DNA from: Clostridiales bacterium
GTDB lineage: Bacteria; Bacillota; Clostridia; Christensenellales; Pumilibacteraceae
Direction of reading: 5' to 3'
DNA length: 64,000 bases
NCBI GenBank assembly: GCA_022508485.1
Contig: JAFLVD010000003.1
Location: forward strand, 32,588 to 96,587
The position numbers and the translations under genes are program-made. Of the stretch, positions 42,799-51,356 are shown piece after piece; positions within the stretch are counted from its first letter, which is position 1, and the number at the start of each line of letters is the position of its first letter. Below the pieces are notes generated by a model that was given only the letters and a program-made list of their open reading frames with translations, ran no database searches and was not told the origin of the DNA.

Positions 42799-43167
42799 TT
42801 GATTGAAATTCTTTTGGCATTTTCTTATATATCTTTAATATTCTTTTTGACCGAATTTGTCTTTGTCGGTTCAACTGATTTTTACGGTCATTATAAAAAG
42901 ACAGCGCCGAAGTGCTTTCATTTTTTGTTTTTGAGAAACAAGTATGCGCCGGAAGAAATTCCGCTTATTGCCGCCGTATTAAAGTTAATCGCGCTTTTAT
43001 ATAACGTCGTATCTATCGTTTCGGCTATTGTAATCGGCGTTTTGTTAAACGAATTTGCTTTATATATATTGATGGGTGTTCTGTTCGGTATTAACTTATT
43101 ATTTACAATAGCTCTTGCCGTTGTAAGGACTAAGTTTAACAAGGACGACTCTTTGTCGCGAATGTAA
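42799..43167 (+). CDS. Small membrane protein of unknown function
   Basis: A 122-residue protein with three membrane helices (about residues 1-23, 54-80 and 85-108). It is AT-rich compared with neighbours. The start is TTG 42799 with GAGGGA 9 bases upstream. No family recognised. The 103 bases before it are AT-rich and contain no gene. Confidence 0.55.
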   Translation: MIEILLAFSYISLIFFLTEFVFVGSTDFYGHYKKTAPKCFHFLFLRNKYAPEEIPLIAAVLKLIALLYNVVSIVSAIVIGVLLNEFALYILMGVLFGINLLFTIALAVVRTKFNKDDSLSRM

Positions 43168-43193
43168 TATAATAACAGTCAAACCAATAAGTA

Positions 43194-43228
43194 AAAAGCT
43201 CTCGATTGTCCGAGAGCTTTTCTGTTTT
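43194..43228. terminator. Terminator between convergent genes
   Basis: AAAGCTCTCG (43195-43204) pairs with CGAGAGCTTT (43211-43220), flanked by A and T runs. It lies between the small membrane gene and the end of the minus-strand giant gene at 43256. Confidence 0.85.
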
Positions 43229-43255
43229 TTATCCTAAGCGATTTTCGGTGCGCCG

Positions 43256-46200
43256 TTACGCGGTGTACTGCCAGGGGTTGGAGGACGAGCCTGCAATGGG
43301 AAGCTCGCCGATAAGCAGCGACATTATATCGGGATAGGACACGTTTTTGCCTACGTCCTTTTTGTTGTTGTCCAGATATACGTCGTGGATAGTGTACGAG
43401 GTAAGACCCTTGCTTCTTATCATTTTTATGCCGTTCTCGCTCGTGTATTCCTGCACGTTTCTGAGCGTTGCCGTAAGGTCGATTTTTACGTTGGCGGCGG
43501 ATACGCCTATCGCGCCCGTCGTTATTTGCGCCGCGGTTATGTAGTTATCGAGTATGTTGTCGTCGCCGTCGTTTGCGCCGGTGAGCGATACCGTAATGTC
43601 GGATAGGGCGGTCGATCCTGTAAGCTCTTTAAGCCCGACGGAAACGGTGTGCTTTGCGCCGTCGTAGTTGTAGCCCTTAAACACGGTGGCGATCGTCGGG
43701 TTTTTGTCCGTTTCTTCGGTTGCGCTCTTTGCCACCTCGTCGATTATTACCTGCTGCATATTGATGCCGAGTATGCTCTTGGAAAGGGGAACGAGAAGGA
43801 AGAGGAAGTCGTTAAAGAAAGTCGTCAAAGCAGGATCGGCGAACATTGCGGACAGGTCGTCGAGAGTGTATACTCTGTACTCGCGCTTGCAGTCGAAGAA
43901 GGACGTGCCGCCAATACCCATGAATCCGCCGCGCGTAACCTTTTCCCAGCTTCTTACGCCGTCTATATAGATAAGGTCGTCGAAGAAGTAAAGCCTCGTC
44001 GTGCAATCGCCTACGGCTTGTTGCAGTACGATTTTGCAGTCATCGTAGATAAGCTCGACGAACGCCGCCGTCTTAACCTCCGGCTCGTCGTCCGTTACGG
44101 CAATCCCCATAGCTCTGCGGTCGGCTTTGGTAAGCAGCTTAACCTTTACGTTGTACTTAATGGATATAGAGTCGTTTATTATACCTATAAGCGAGAGCGA
44201 AAGCTTAATTCTGTCGCTCGTGCTACCGCCGCCTATTTCGAACTCGGCGAGGTTGGCGGTGTTCATTACGTCGAACAGAAGGTGTTTTATGTTGCCGAGG
44301 TCGGAATAGTCGACCTTTGCCTTGTATTGGTCCTTAGTGGGGATAGGGGACATTTCCACCGTGCCGCCGGCTACGAACTTGACGTCCATATCGACTCGCG
44401 AGGTGGCGGCGTCGAGGTTGGTTACCGAAACCTCGTTAAGAACGTTGCCGTCCGAGTACACGATTATTTTTGCGGTGCCGTCCGCACCCGTCGTTATCTC
44501 GTTGGAGATATCCGCCCAAAGGTTGTTGTCCTCGTAGCCGAACGCAACGCCGCCCACAATGCGTTTAAACATAGATCCGTCGACGGCGGCGCCTACGTAT
44601 TCGGTTTCCTCATCGCTTAACGATATTCCGAACAGCTCGACTGCCGCGGCGATATGGGCCTTAATATCGTCAAACGAGTTTTTAAGTCCGTCGAAACTGC
44701 CGGCGTTTGTTATTAAGCCGACGGCGGTCTTTACCTCGTCGATTGCAACCGTCGCGTTATTGAGCGCGGAAGCCAAATCGTTAAGAACGGTTTTTACTTT
44801 GTCAAGCCCGGCAATGCTCATGTACCCGAACACCGTCTTATCGATAGGCAGGCGGTAAGACCCTACAAGCGCTTCCGCCGTTTCGTCGTCTACACCGATT
44901 ATATCCATGACCGCCGCCACAATCTGCATTACCGACGTGAAGTCGATTGACACAAGCTCGCCGTAGCCGGTTCCGTTTTCCACGTAGCCGAGGTAGGCGA
45001 CGGGGGCTTCGGGATAGCGGTCGATTATGTAAAGGTCGATATCTATTACGCCCGTTTTCGATGCCATGGAGAGCATGTCGAGCGAGATGTGAGCTTCGAG
45101 CGCGACGGAGAACGTGCTTTTTTCCTCGCCGGTCTCGGTCGTTTCGGTATGTTTTGTGAACTTGCCTTTAAGCGCGCTGTTTTCTCTTCCAGTAACCTTG
45201 ATTGTGTCGGCAGGGTCGGTTTCGGTTGCGTACACGTCGTAGGTGAACGAGAACGACGGAATGTCGAAGGTTATCTCGTCGCGTTCCAACGGGTTGACCG
45301 TAGTGAACGTGCCGATAGCCATGTCTATTACGCTTACGAATTCCATTACCGAAACGTACTGCCTGTCGGTAGGCGGATAGATAGCGGTTTCGGACTTGTG
45401 CGAAACGACGTCCGTCGCCTTTATAACAACGATCATGCCGAGGATTTCGGTAGACACTTCCGCGCCTACGAGCTGAAGCTCGGCTTCATCTTGTTCCACC
45501 GCTACAAGCATGGGCGTAATTTTAAGCGTTATTCCCATTACCGTCGCGTGGATAACCGGCGTGCCTTCGACCTCCGAAAGCTCTACCATATCGAGCAAGG
45601 TGAGCGCCGTGCTCTTTCCAGAGAGCGCGCCGAGGTCGGTGAACAGTCCGTTGAATATGCCCTCGAAGGTGGGATTATTTACCATTGCCGTTATGCGGTC
45701 GACTATTAAGCCTATCTCGCTGAACGAACTGGTGCCGTCGCCGAGACCCAATAGGTTGTTAAGCTCTTCCGCAAGGTAGGCAGGCAGGTATTTTTCGAGC
45801 ACGGTGTAAATGCGCTCTATGTCGGTTGTCGTGTCGAAGGACAGGGCGACCGTGCCTGCTTCTATATATATGATTCCGTCGACGTAGGTTATGGTTACGT
45901 CCTGCGCCGCATCTGTCGAAGAGAACAGCGTTATCGTGGCGCGGACCGCGATTTGTTCGCCGAACGAGACAGTAAGGTTTTTGCAGGTTATATCTACGTA
46001 GTTGCCGTTCGTCTTTTTGGTAATCGACGCGTTGACGTCGAGAGACACCGTCTTTGCGCCGCTGTGCGTTTCGATAAGCGACAGAATGGGCGAAATGAGC
46101 TGTGAGTAGGTCTTAATGCTTATGCAGTTATTTTTGCCCGATACGGTCTGCTTTGTAAGGCTGGTAACGTTCAGCGTAAACGCGGTCTCGCTGTCCGTTA

Positions 46201-49200
46201 TTGCCGTAATAGATTTAATTGCGCCGTTCTCGCCGAGCGTTACTTTTACTTCGGCGTCTACGTTTTTACCGAGTGCGTTAAGATTAAGCGATAAGCCGTT
46301 AAGCGTGCCGTCGAGTGCGACTTTTATATCCGCGGAAATATTAGCGCCTATCGAATTAAAGTCGCAGCCGAGAGTAAATCCGCCGTCCGCGTTTACGCCG
46401 TACAGTCCGCCGATTATATCGGCTATCTCTGCGGATTTAAACGCGTCTATAATTTCGGTAATTGCGATAACGGCGTCGCTCGAATCACTGCCTTCGGGAA
46501 GGGCGCTCTTAATCTCGTCGATTATCGCGACGAGGTCGTCCTCTATTCCGCACGAAACGGATATGGTGTCGGGAATCACAACGTACAGCACGCCGTTCGC
46601 GAGTGTAACGGATATTCCCTTTACGTCGGCTACGTTAAGCTCGAGCGCTACGCCGACGGAGTTTTTCTCGTCGGGTAGGGCTACCGTTATTCCGCCCGAA
46701 ATGTTTATGCCGAGAAGCGTTCCGTTAAACGAAAGCTTGTAGCCTTCGGCAGAAGCAAGAGGAAGCACCGCGTCCAAAACCGCGGAAAGCTTTTGCGCCG
46801 GAATATACTCGTCCGCATCCTCGGGCGCCGCTATTGTCTGTTTTGCCGCGGTTATCTTGCCGAGCGTTACGATTGCCTTCGTGTTTTCGAGCGAAGCGTT
46901 AATCGCGGTAAAGGATAGGTCGGTCGAAATGGTGATATGAGCTTTTATGCCCGACGCGTCTATCTTTGCATTCAGTATACCCGAGCTTACGTTAAACTCT
47001 TTTATCGCGGTTAAAACGGTTCCGACCGTATCGGCTATATCGATTTCGTCAAACGACGAGAGTATATCCGTAATACCGTCCGGAAGAACGGGGGTGAGAG
47101 ACGCGAGAAGGTCCGTAAGCCCGTTTTTGTCGCACGAGATTTTAACGCCGCCGAGCGTTATGTACGCCGTGCCGTCGGTGTAAACGACGGACAGAGGGAA
47201 GTCGGTGCAGTTAAGCCGTACGGCGAGTTTTTCCGTAAAGTCGATGGATAGGACGGCGGATAGCGTAAAGTCGCCGACCGAAAGCGTTATGGGCGCCGAA
47301 AGCCCTTTCTTTTGAATTATGTTCGCAAGCGCGTCTATAGTATCCGAAAGTTCGGTGATATCGGAATACGTCTTTGCGTCCTCGGGCGCGGTTATGGGTG
47401 TAATGCTATTTACTGCCGTCAGAGTCATATCGGCGTTAACGGTAGTCGAGCCTGCCGTTAGTCCGAGGTTAATCGCACCGCTCTTAGGCGAAACGCTAAG
47501 AGCGATTACGGTTCCGTTTAAATTCAGCGCCGCGGAAATCGATCCGTTCTTAACCGAGCCTACGGTGATTGATTTTAATATTTCGGTTAAGCCTTGCGCC
47601 GAGTCGAGGTTTACGCCGATTGCGCTTATAAGCCGAGTGATTGCGCCCGTAAGACTGTCCGTATCGTCGAGATCGAGTTTAAGCTTGATATTGCCGAGCG
47701 CGGCGTACAGTACGCCGTCCGCAAGGGTAATATCTATGTGCTGCTCGAGCGCGTAAACCGTGCCAGATAGCGCGACGTCCGATATTTTGCCGTCCGTCTT
47801 TATGTAGGCGATATCGAGATTGCCGGATATTGCGACAGACATGTCGGGTGTTCCGACGGTCGCTTCGAGATTGATATTAAGTCCGTCGGCGTTTATGTAT
47901 TCGGCTATGTAGGGGATAAAGGGGATAAGTTCATTAGCGTCGATATACTCGCCGGTTGCCGTTACCTCGCGCGTAATCGGCTTACTTATATCGAAGTACG
48001 CGTTAAGGTTGATAGGGGTGTTTAAAAGCTTTCCGTTAAGGTCGAGCTTTGCGCTCGTAAGCCGGCTGCCGCTTCGCCTAAGCTCGATATGTATCGGCAT
48101 TTCCAAAAGATTGAGGTCTGCCGTCATCGTGTTGCCGGTAACGTCGAGGCTGTCGAGAACGCCCAAATATCCGACGATAGAGTCGGGAAGAAGCGGTTTA
48201 ATTCTGTCCGCAAGCGAGGTGTCGGTATTCATTATCTCGCCTATCGCCGAGATAAGCTCGGGGATATCGTCGCCGCTCGCTTTAACCTTTACGTTGTAAA
48301 GCTCGGCGTACAGCGTGCCGTCTATGTATTTTACGGTTACGTTTATATCGCCTACGCCTATAACCGCTTCCACTTTAATTCCGTCGGTGCGGTCTATGTA
48401 TGCGTCGACATTAACTTTGGTACCCAAGACATCGACGCTGCCTTTTAAGCCGTACCGAGTTTCTTCGAGCACGGTACCGAGCGCGGCGGAAGCGATATCG
48501 ATAACGCCCGAAATATCCTTGTAGGATTTGTCTATCTCGGGGAAGGTCGTCGATTTGGGCAGGGCGGAAATTTCTATCACTGTGCCGTTAAGATTTACGG
48601 TGCCGGTAACCTCGGACAGCGTCATGCCGTCGCCTATGATAAGCGCCGCGTCGATATCTATGCCGTCGCCGAGCGAGAAGGGGATACGAACAGTCGTAAT
48701 ACCGTCGTCGTCCGTTTCCATCTCGCAGTTGGCCATAACGGTGCCGAGCATGTCGTCGCCGAAAAGATTGTCGAAATCGAGATTGTCGCCGAGAAGCGAT
48801 TTTAGTGCTTCGTTATTTAAAAGCTCTTTCGCTTTGTCAATCGAAACGTAGCCTTTTAGATTGTTGTTATTTACGTAAAGCCTGCCGTCGCCGTACTGAA
48901 TAAACAGTGCGTCGAGCTTGGCCTTTATTACCATTGTGTCGAGGTTTACGGACAGATTGAGCGCGCTGCCTATATCCTTGCCGTTTATTGAAATGCGCGC
49001 TTCGAGGTCAAGGTCCTTTCCTGCAAGGTACGGTCCGAACGCCTCGGCGAGGTAGTCGGACGGGCCGAGCGTGGGCGGAAGCTCGCCGTCGCCGGCTTCG
49101 GTGTCGAAGTGGTTCGAGAAAAAGTCGTATTCGGGGATAACGCCCGATTTGTCGTTGATGTCGGTAAACGTTTCGGTAAGCGTAGACGTCATCGTCATCG

Positions 49201-50092
49201 TGCCCAAAAACGACATCGATGGTATCGATATGTCGTACACCTCGCTCGAAACAACGGAAACGGGATACCAGCTTTCGTCTATGGTAAAGGTGAGCGATAC
49301 CGATTTAAATTTAATATAGTTTGCGCCTGCGAGGGTCATTACCTCGTTGCGGTAGAACTTGGTGGCGCCGTCGGGGTCGAGAACGAGCGTAAACCTGTAA
49401 TATCCGTCGTCGTCAGGTACGAGCGTTTGAGGTATCTCGAACAGTACGTCGCCGTCGCCGTCCGAATTGAGCGATTTTTTAACGGCGGCGTTGTCGTCGC
49501 GGATAGACAGAATGGTTTCGGTGTTTATTATGTGCTTTGTTATCTCGTTGGGGATAACGCCGTATCTCGCGTAAAAATCGTCAAGACCTATCTTGCTGCA
49601 CGAGTCCGCAAACGTGGCAGACCCGTCGTTTACCTTTGTGGCAGGGCGGTAAAGGATTGTGTCCTTGCCTGCGAAAAATTTCTGCTCGGCGACGCTTTTA
49701 AGGGTTGAGGAAGAGATCGCCTCCGCAAAAATGTAGTCGCCTTTTACGACGCGCACGTTGTGCACGTTTTGAAGATGTTTTATAATTCCCACGTCGGATA
49801 CGACAGTGCCGATTGTTTCGCCTTTAAAATAGCTCGAGGAGTATATGCGCTCTGCCGCGTATGAAAGGGTGTCGAGCGCGTTGTGATCGGACGGGCGCGT
49901 GCCGTCGCTCGGAACGGTGGAGTGCATGATGTTCGGGTTATTCCCGTCCGGCACGTACACCTCGGTGTCCGCCATTTTGTTTATACTAAACCCCATTAAA
50001 ACGAATAGGGCTGTAATCGTCAAAAGAATAAATATAATCGAAAGATGCCTTCTTGAAAACGGCGCTCTTTTCTTTATAAGATGTCTTCCCAT
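43256..50092 (-). CDS. Giant membrane-anchored repeat protein (2278 residues)
   Basis: The protein starts with basic MGRHLIKKRAPFSRRH and one hydrophobic helix (about 18-37), which would anchor it with the rest outside. From about residue 390 to 1415 there are six repeats at roughly 190-residue spacing (the last gap about 240), each with a signature strand of the form Y.DG.LY..L..VK (near 400, 590, 787, 970, 1165 and 1405). The repeats are beta-rich, with many Val, Ile, Asp and Gly. The last 850 residues are distinct. No LPXTG or catalytic motif was seen. Promoter and palindrome lie upstream. A surface adhesin or spore surface role is inference. Confidence 0.85.
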   Translation of the reverse strand: MGRHLIKKRAPFSRRHLSIIFILLTITALFVLMGFSINKMADTEVYVPDGNNPNIMHSTVPSDGTRPSDHNALDTLSYAAERIYSSSYFKGETIGTVVSDVGIIKHLQNVHNVRVVKGDYIFAEAISSSTLKSVAEQKFFAGKDTILYRPATKVNDGSATFADSCSKIGLDDFYARYGVIPNEITKHIINTETILSIRDDNAAVKKSLNSDGDGDVLFEIPQTLVPDDDGYYRFTLVLDPDGATKFYRNEVMTLAGANYIKFKSVSLTFTIDESWYPVSVVSSEVYDISIPSMSFLGTMTMTSTLTETFTDINDKSGVIPEYDFFSNHFDTEAGDGELPPTLGPSDYLAEAFGPYLAGKDLDLEARISINGKDIGSALNLSVNLDTMVIKAKLDALFIQYGDGRLYVNNNNLKGYVSIDKAKELLNNEALKSLLGDNLDFDNLFGDDMLGTVMANCEMETDDDGITTVRIPFSLGDGIDIDAALIIGDGMTLSEVTGTVNLNGTVIEISALPKSTTFPEIDKSYKDISGVIDIASAALGTVLEETRYGLKGSVDVLGTKVNVDAYIDRTDGIKVEAVIGVGDINVTVKYIDGTLYAELYNVKVKASGDDIPELISAIGEIMNTDTSLADRIKPLLPDSIVGYLGVLDSLDVTGNTMTADLNLLEMPIHIELRRSGSRLTSAKLDLNGKLLNTPINLNAYFDISKPITREVTATGEYIDANELIPFIPYIAEYINADGLNINLEATVGTPDMSVAISGNLDIAYIKTDGKISDVALSGTVYALEQHIDITLADGVLYAALGNIKLKLDLDDTDSLTGAITRLISAIGVNLDSAQGLTEILKSITVGSVKNGSISAALNLNGTVIALSVSPKSGAINLGLTAGSTTVNADMTLTAVNSITPITAPEDAKTYSDITELSDTIDALANIIQKKGLSAPITLSVGDFTLSAVLSIDFTEKLAVRLNCTDFPLSVVYTDGTAYITLGGVKISCDKNGLTDLLASLTPVLPDGITDILSSFDEIDIADTVGTVLTAIKEFNVSSGILNAKIDASGIKAHITISTDLSFTAINASLENTKAIVTLGKITAAKQTIAAPEDADEYIPAQKLSAVLDAVLPLASAEGYKLSFNGTLLGINISGGITVALPDEKNSVGVALELNVADVKGISVTLANGVLYVVIPDTISVSCGIEDDLVAIIDEIKSALPEGSDSSDAVIAITEIIDAFKSAEIADIIGGLYGVNADGGFTLGCDFNSIGANISADIKVALDGTLNGLSLNLNALGKNVDAEVKVTLGENGAIKSITAITDSETAFTLNVTSLTKQTVSGKNNCISIKTYSQLISPILSLIETHSGAKTVSLDVNASITKKTNGNYVDITCKNLTVSFGEQIAVRATITLFSSTDAAQDVTITYVDGIIYIEAGTVALSFDTTTDIERIYTVLEKYLPAYLAEELNNLLGLGDGTSSFSEIGLIVDRITAMVNNPTFEGIFNGLFTDLGALSGKSTALTLLDMVELSEVEGTPVIHATVMGITLKITPMLVAVEQDEAELQLVGAEVSTEILGMIVVIKATDVVSHKSETAIYPPTDRQYVSVMEFVSVIDMAIGTFTTVNPLERDEITFDIPSFSFTYDVYATETDPADTIKVTGRENSALKGKFTKHTETTETGEEKSTFSVALEAHISLDMLSMASKTGVIDIDLYIIDRYPEAPVAYLGYVENGTGYGELVSIDFTSVMQIVAAVMDIIGVDDETAEALVGSYRLPIDKTVFGYMSIAGLDKVKTVLNDLASALNNATVAIDEVKTAVGLITNAGSFDGLKNSFDDIKAHIAAAVELFGISLSDEETEYVGAAVDGSMFKRIVGGVAFGYEDNNLWADISNEITTGADGTAKIIVYSDGNVLNEVSVTNLDAATSRVDMDVKFVAGGTVEMSPIPTKDQYKAKVDYSDLGNIKHLLFDVMNTANLAEFEIGGGSTSDRIKLSLSLIGIINDSISIKYNVKVKLLTKADRRAMGIAVTDDEPEVKTAAFVELIYDDCKIVLQQAVGDCTTRLYFFDDLIYIDGVRSWEKVTRGGFMGIGGTSFFDCKREYRVYTLDDLSAMFADPALTTFFNDFLFLLVPLSKSILGINMQQVIIDEVAKSATEETDKNPTIATVFKGYNYDGAKHTVSVGLKELTGSTALSDITVSLTGANDGDDNILDNYITAAQITTGAIGVSAANVKIDLTATLRNVQEYTSENGIKMIRSKGLTSYTIHDVYLDNNKKDVGKNVSYPDIMSLLIGELPIAGSSSNPWQYTA

Positions 50093-50120
50093 TTTATACT
50101 CGGGTGGTTGAAAAATTATT

Positions 50121-50141
50121 TTACTATATATAATATAGTAA
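50121..50141. promoter_or_regulatory. 21-bp palindrome at the giant gene's transcription start
   Basis: TTACTATAT and ATATAGTAA with ATA between (50121-50129, 50133-50141), a perfect inverted repeat five bases downstream of the -10 box. That is where a repressor would bind. AT-rich palindromes arise by chance easily. Confidence 0.5.
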
Positions 50142-50145
50142 GTAT

Positions 50146-50174
50146 ATTGTAGACTTTAAATAACCCTGTGTCAA
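50146..50174 (-). promoter_or_regulatory. Promoter of the giant repeat gene
   Basis: On the minus strand TTGACA at 50169-50174, 17 bases, TACAAT at 50146-50151. Leader length to the ATG at 50092 is about 48 bases, with no strong ribosome site. Confidence 0.8.
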
Positions 50175-50355
50175 TATACTTATCCGACAAAACATTTGAC
50201 AGATGTCTTAAAATTGAGCTTTTTTACATAATCCTTACATTTAAATACCTTTTTTCGGCTTGTCGGACCGAAAAAGAAATAGTTTTTATTCGACAAAAAC
50301 GCATAAAAACTTTAAAAATTCGACACGTATGTCGGCTAAAAGAATACGAAAACGG

Positions 50356-50384
50356 TTGACATATAAATATCGGTATAGTATAAT
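50356..50384 (+). promoter_or_regulatory. Consensus promoter of the initiator tRNA
   Basis: TTGACA at 50356-50361, 17 bases, TATAAT at 50379-50384, 18 bases before the tRNA. The remaining 50175-50355 holds AT-rich sequence with no gene. Confidence 0.9.
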
Positions 50385-50401
50385 GTACTTCACAATATTG
50401 A

Positions 50402-50479
50402 TGCGGGGTGGAGCAGCTAGGCAGCTCGTCGGGCTCATAACCCGAAGGTCACGAGGTTCGAATCCCGTCCCCGCTACCA
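50402..50479 (+). tRNA. Initiator tRNA-fMet (CAT)
   Basis: A 78-base gene with encoded CCA. Anticodon CAT lies in CTCATAA, flanked by a stem with three G-C pairs (TCGGG/CCCGA), A11-T24 is in the D stem, and the first base pair is unpaired (T1 against T72). These are initiator hallmarks, so it starts translation. The T arm has one extra base: ACG-A-GG against CCCGT leaves an unpaired A. T-loop TTCGAAT is normal. Most initiators have C1-A72, so T1-T72 is unusual. Confidence 0.9.
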
Positions 50480-50481
50480 CA

Positions 50482-50517
50482 AAAAGAAAAGGCGCCATTT
50501 ATGGCGCCTTTTCTTTT
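50482..50517 (+). terminator. Terminator after the initiator tRNA
   Basis: AAAAGAAAAGGCGCCA and TGGCGCCTTTTCTTTT form a long stem around a 4-base loop. Confidence 0.9.
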
Positions 50518-50614
50518 GGCAGTGGGTGAAGGATTAGAGCGCGCCGAAGAAATGAATTGAAAACATTTCTCGAAAAAGAATAGTTAATTCTACCATAAGT
50601 AAGAGAATTTTCGG

Positions 50615-50676
50615 CGCTTCGCTTCATTTTTCATTAGCAATCTGCGCGACTTCATTAGGCGTAGCCGACTTCATTT
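50615..50676 (+). repeat. Second small-hairpin/TTCATT array
   Basis: TTCATT occurs at 50623, 50651 and 50670 with short hairpins between (for example GGC-GTA-GCC at 50658-50666). It resembles the complement of the ATGAAAT array at 2448-2526. It lies just before the lexA promoter. Confidence 0.55.
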
Positions 50677-50681
50677 TTCTC

Positions 50682-50710
50682 TTGACAAAACCAACGCTGC
50701 GGTATATAAT
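50682..50710 (+). promoter_or_regulatory. Consensus promoter of lexA
   Basis: TTGACA at 50682-50687, 17 bases, TATAAT at 50705-50710. Confidence 0.9.
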
Positions 50711-50712
50711 AT

Positions 50713-50739
50713 CTAAAACGGACAAGTTGTCCGTTTTAG
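50713..50739 (+). promoter_or_regulatory. 27-bp palindromic SOS operator
   Basis: CTAAAACGGACAA, G, TTGTCCGTTTTAG: a perfect inverted repeat with one central base. It starts 3 bases after the -10 box, covering the transcription start. The GGACAA-G-TTGTCC core is a candidate LexA box and differs from the Bacillus CGAAC type. It also overlaps the lexA ribosome site (AGGAGG, 50738-50743). Confidence 0.75.
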
Positions 50740-50750
50740 GAGGGCGTAAA

Positions 50751-51356
50751 ATGCGGTTTAAGAGCGAGGAGCTTATCGTTAAAATCAAGGCGTGCATAGA
50801 AAGCTTTTACTTCGAGCGTGGGTTTTTGCCGACGGTTAGGGAAATAGCGAGTATGTGCGGCACGTCCAAAAGCAATGCGGCGCAGTATCTTTCCGATATG
50901 GCCTCGCGCGGTCTTGCCGTAAAAACGGACGACGGGTACGCGACGAATAACACGCTTCTCTCTCGCCGCGATATCGTTTTTGTGCCAAAAGTGGGGTGCG
51001 TACCGTGCGGTCCGCTCACCGAAGAGTACGAGGATATAGAGGAGTACGTTCCGCTGCCCACCGCGCTTACGGGCCGCGGCGAATATTTTTTACTCACCGC
51101 GTCCGGCGACTCTATGATTAAGGCCGGAATATCCGACGGCGACCTATTGCTTATAAAACGTCAGCAGTTTGCACATAACGGAGATATAGCGGTTGCGCTT
51201 GTGAACGGCGAGGTTACGTTAAAACGCTTTTACATTGACGAAAAGCGCGGCACGGTTGTTCTTCACCCCGAAAACGATAATATGGACGATATAGTAGTAC
51301 CCGAGTGTTCCGTTCAGGGCGTTGCCGTAAAGGTCATTAAGGATCTAACCGTATGA
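50751..51356 (+). CDS. lexA: LexA-type SOS repressor
   Basis: A 201-residue repressor. An N-terminal winged helix (FERGFLPTVREIASMCGTSKSNAAQYL) binds DNA, and the C-terminal S24 domain cleaves itself when RecA is active. The cleavage site is Cys86-Gly87 (VPCGP), in place of the usual Ala-Gly, and the catalytic pair is Ser121 (ASGDSM) and Lys158 (VTLKRF). ATG 50751 follows AGGAGG. A 27-bp operator is at its promoter and its stop overlaps the polymerase start by 4 bases. It probably represses its own operon. Confidence 0.9.
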   Translation: MRFKSEELIVKIKACIESFYFERGFLPTVREIASMCGTSKSNAAQYLSDMASRGLAVKTDDGYATNNTLLSRRDIVFVPKVGCVPCGPLTEEYEDIEEYVPLPTALTGRGEYFLLTASGDSMIKAGISDGDLLLIKRQQFAHNGDIAVALVNGEVTLKRFYIDEKRGTVVLHPENDNMDDIVVPECSVQGVAVKVIKDLTV

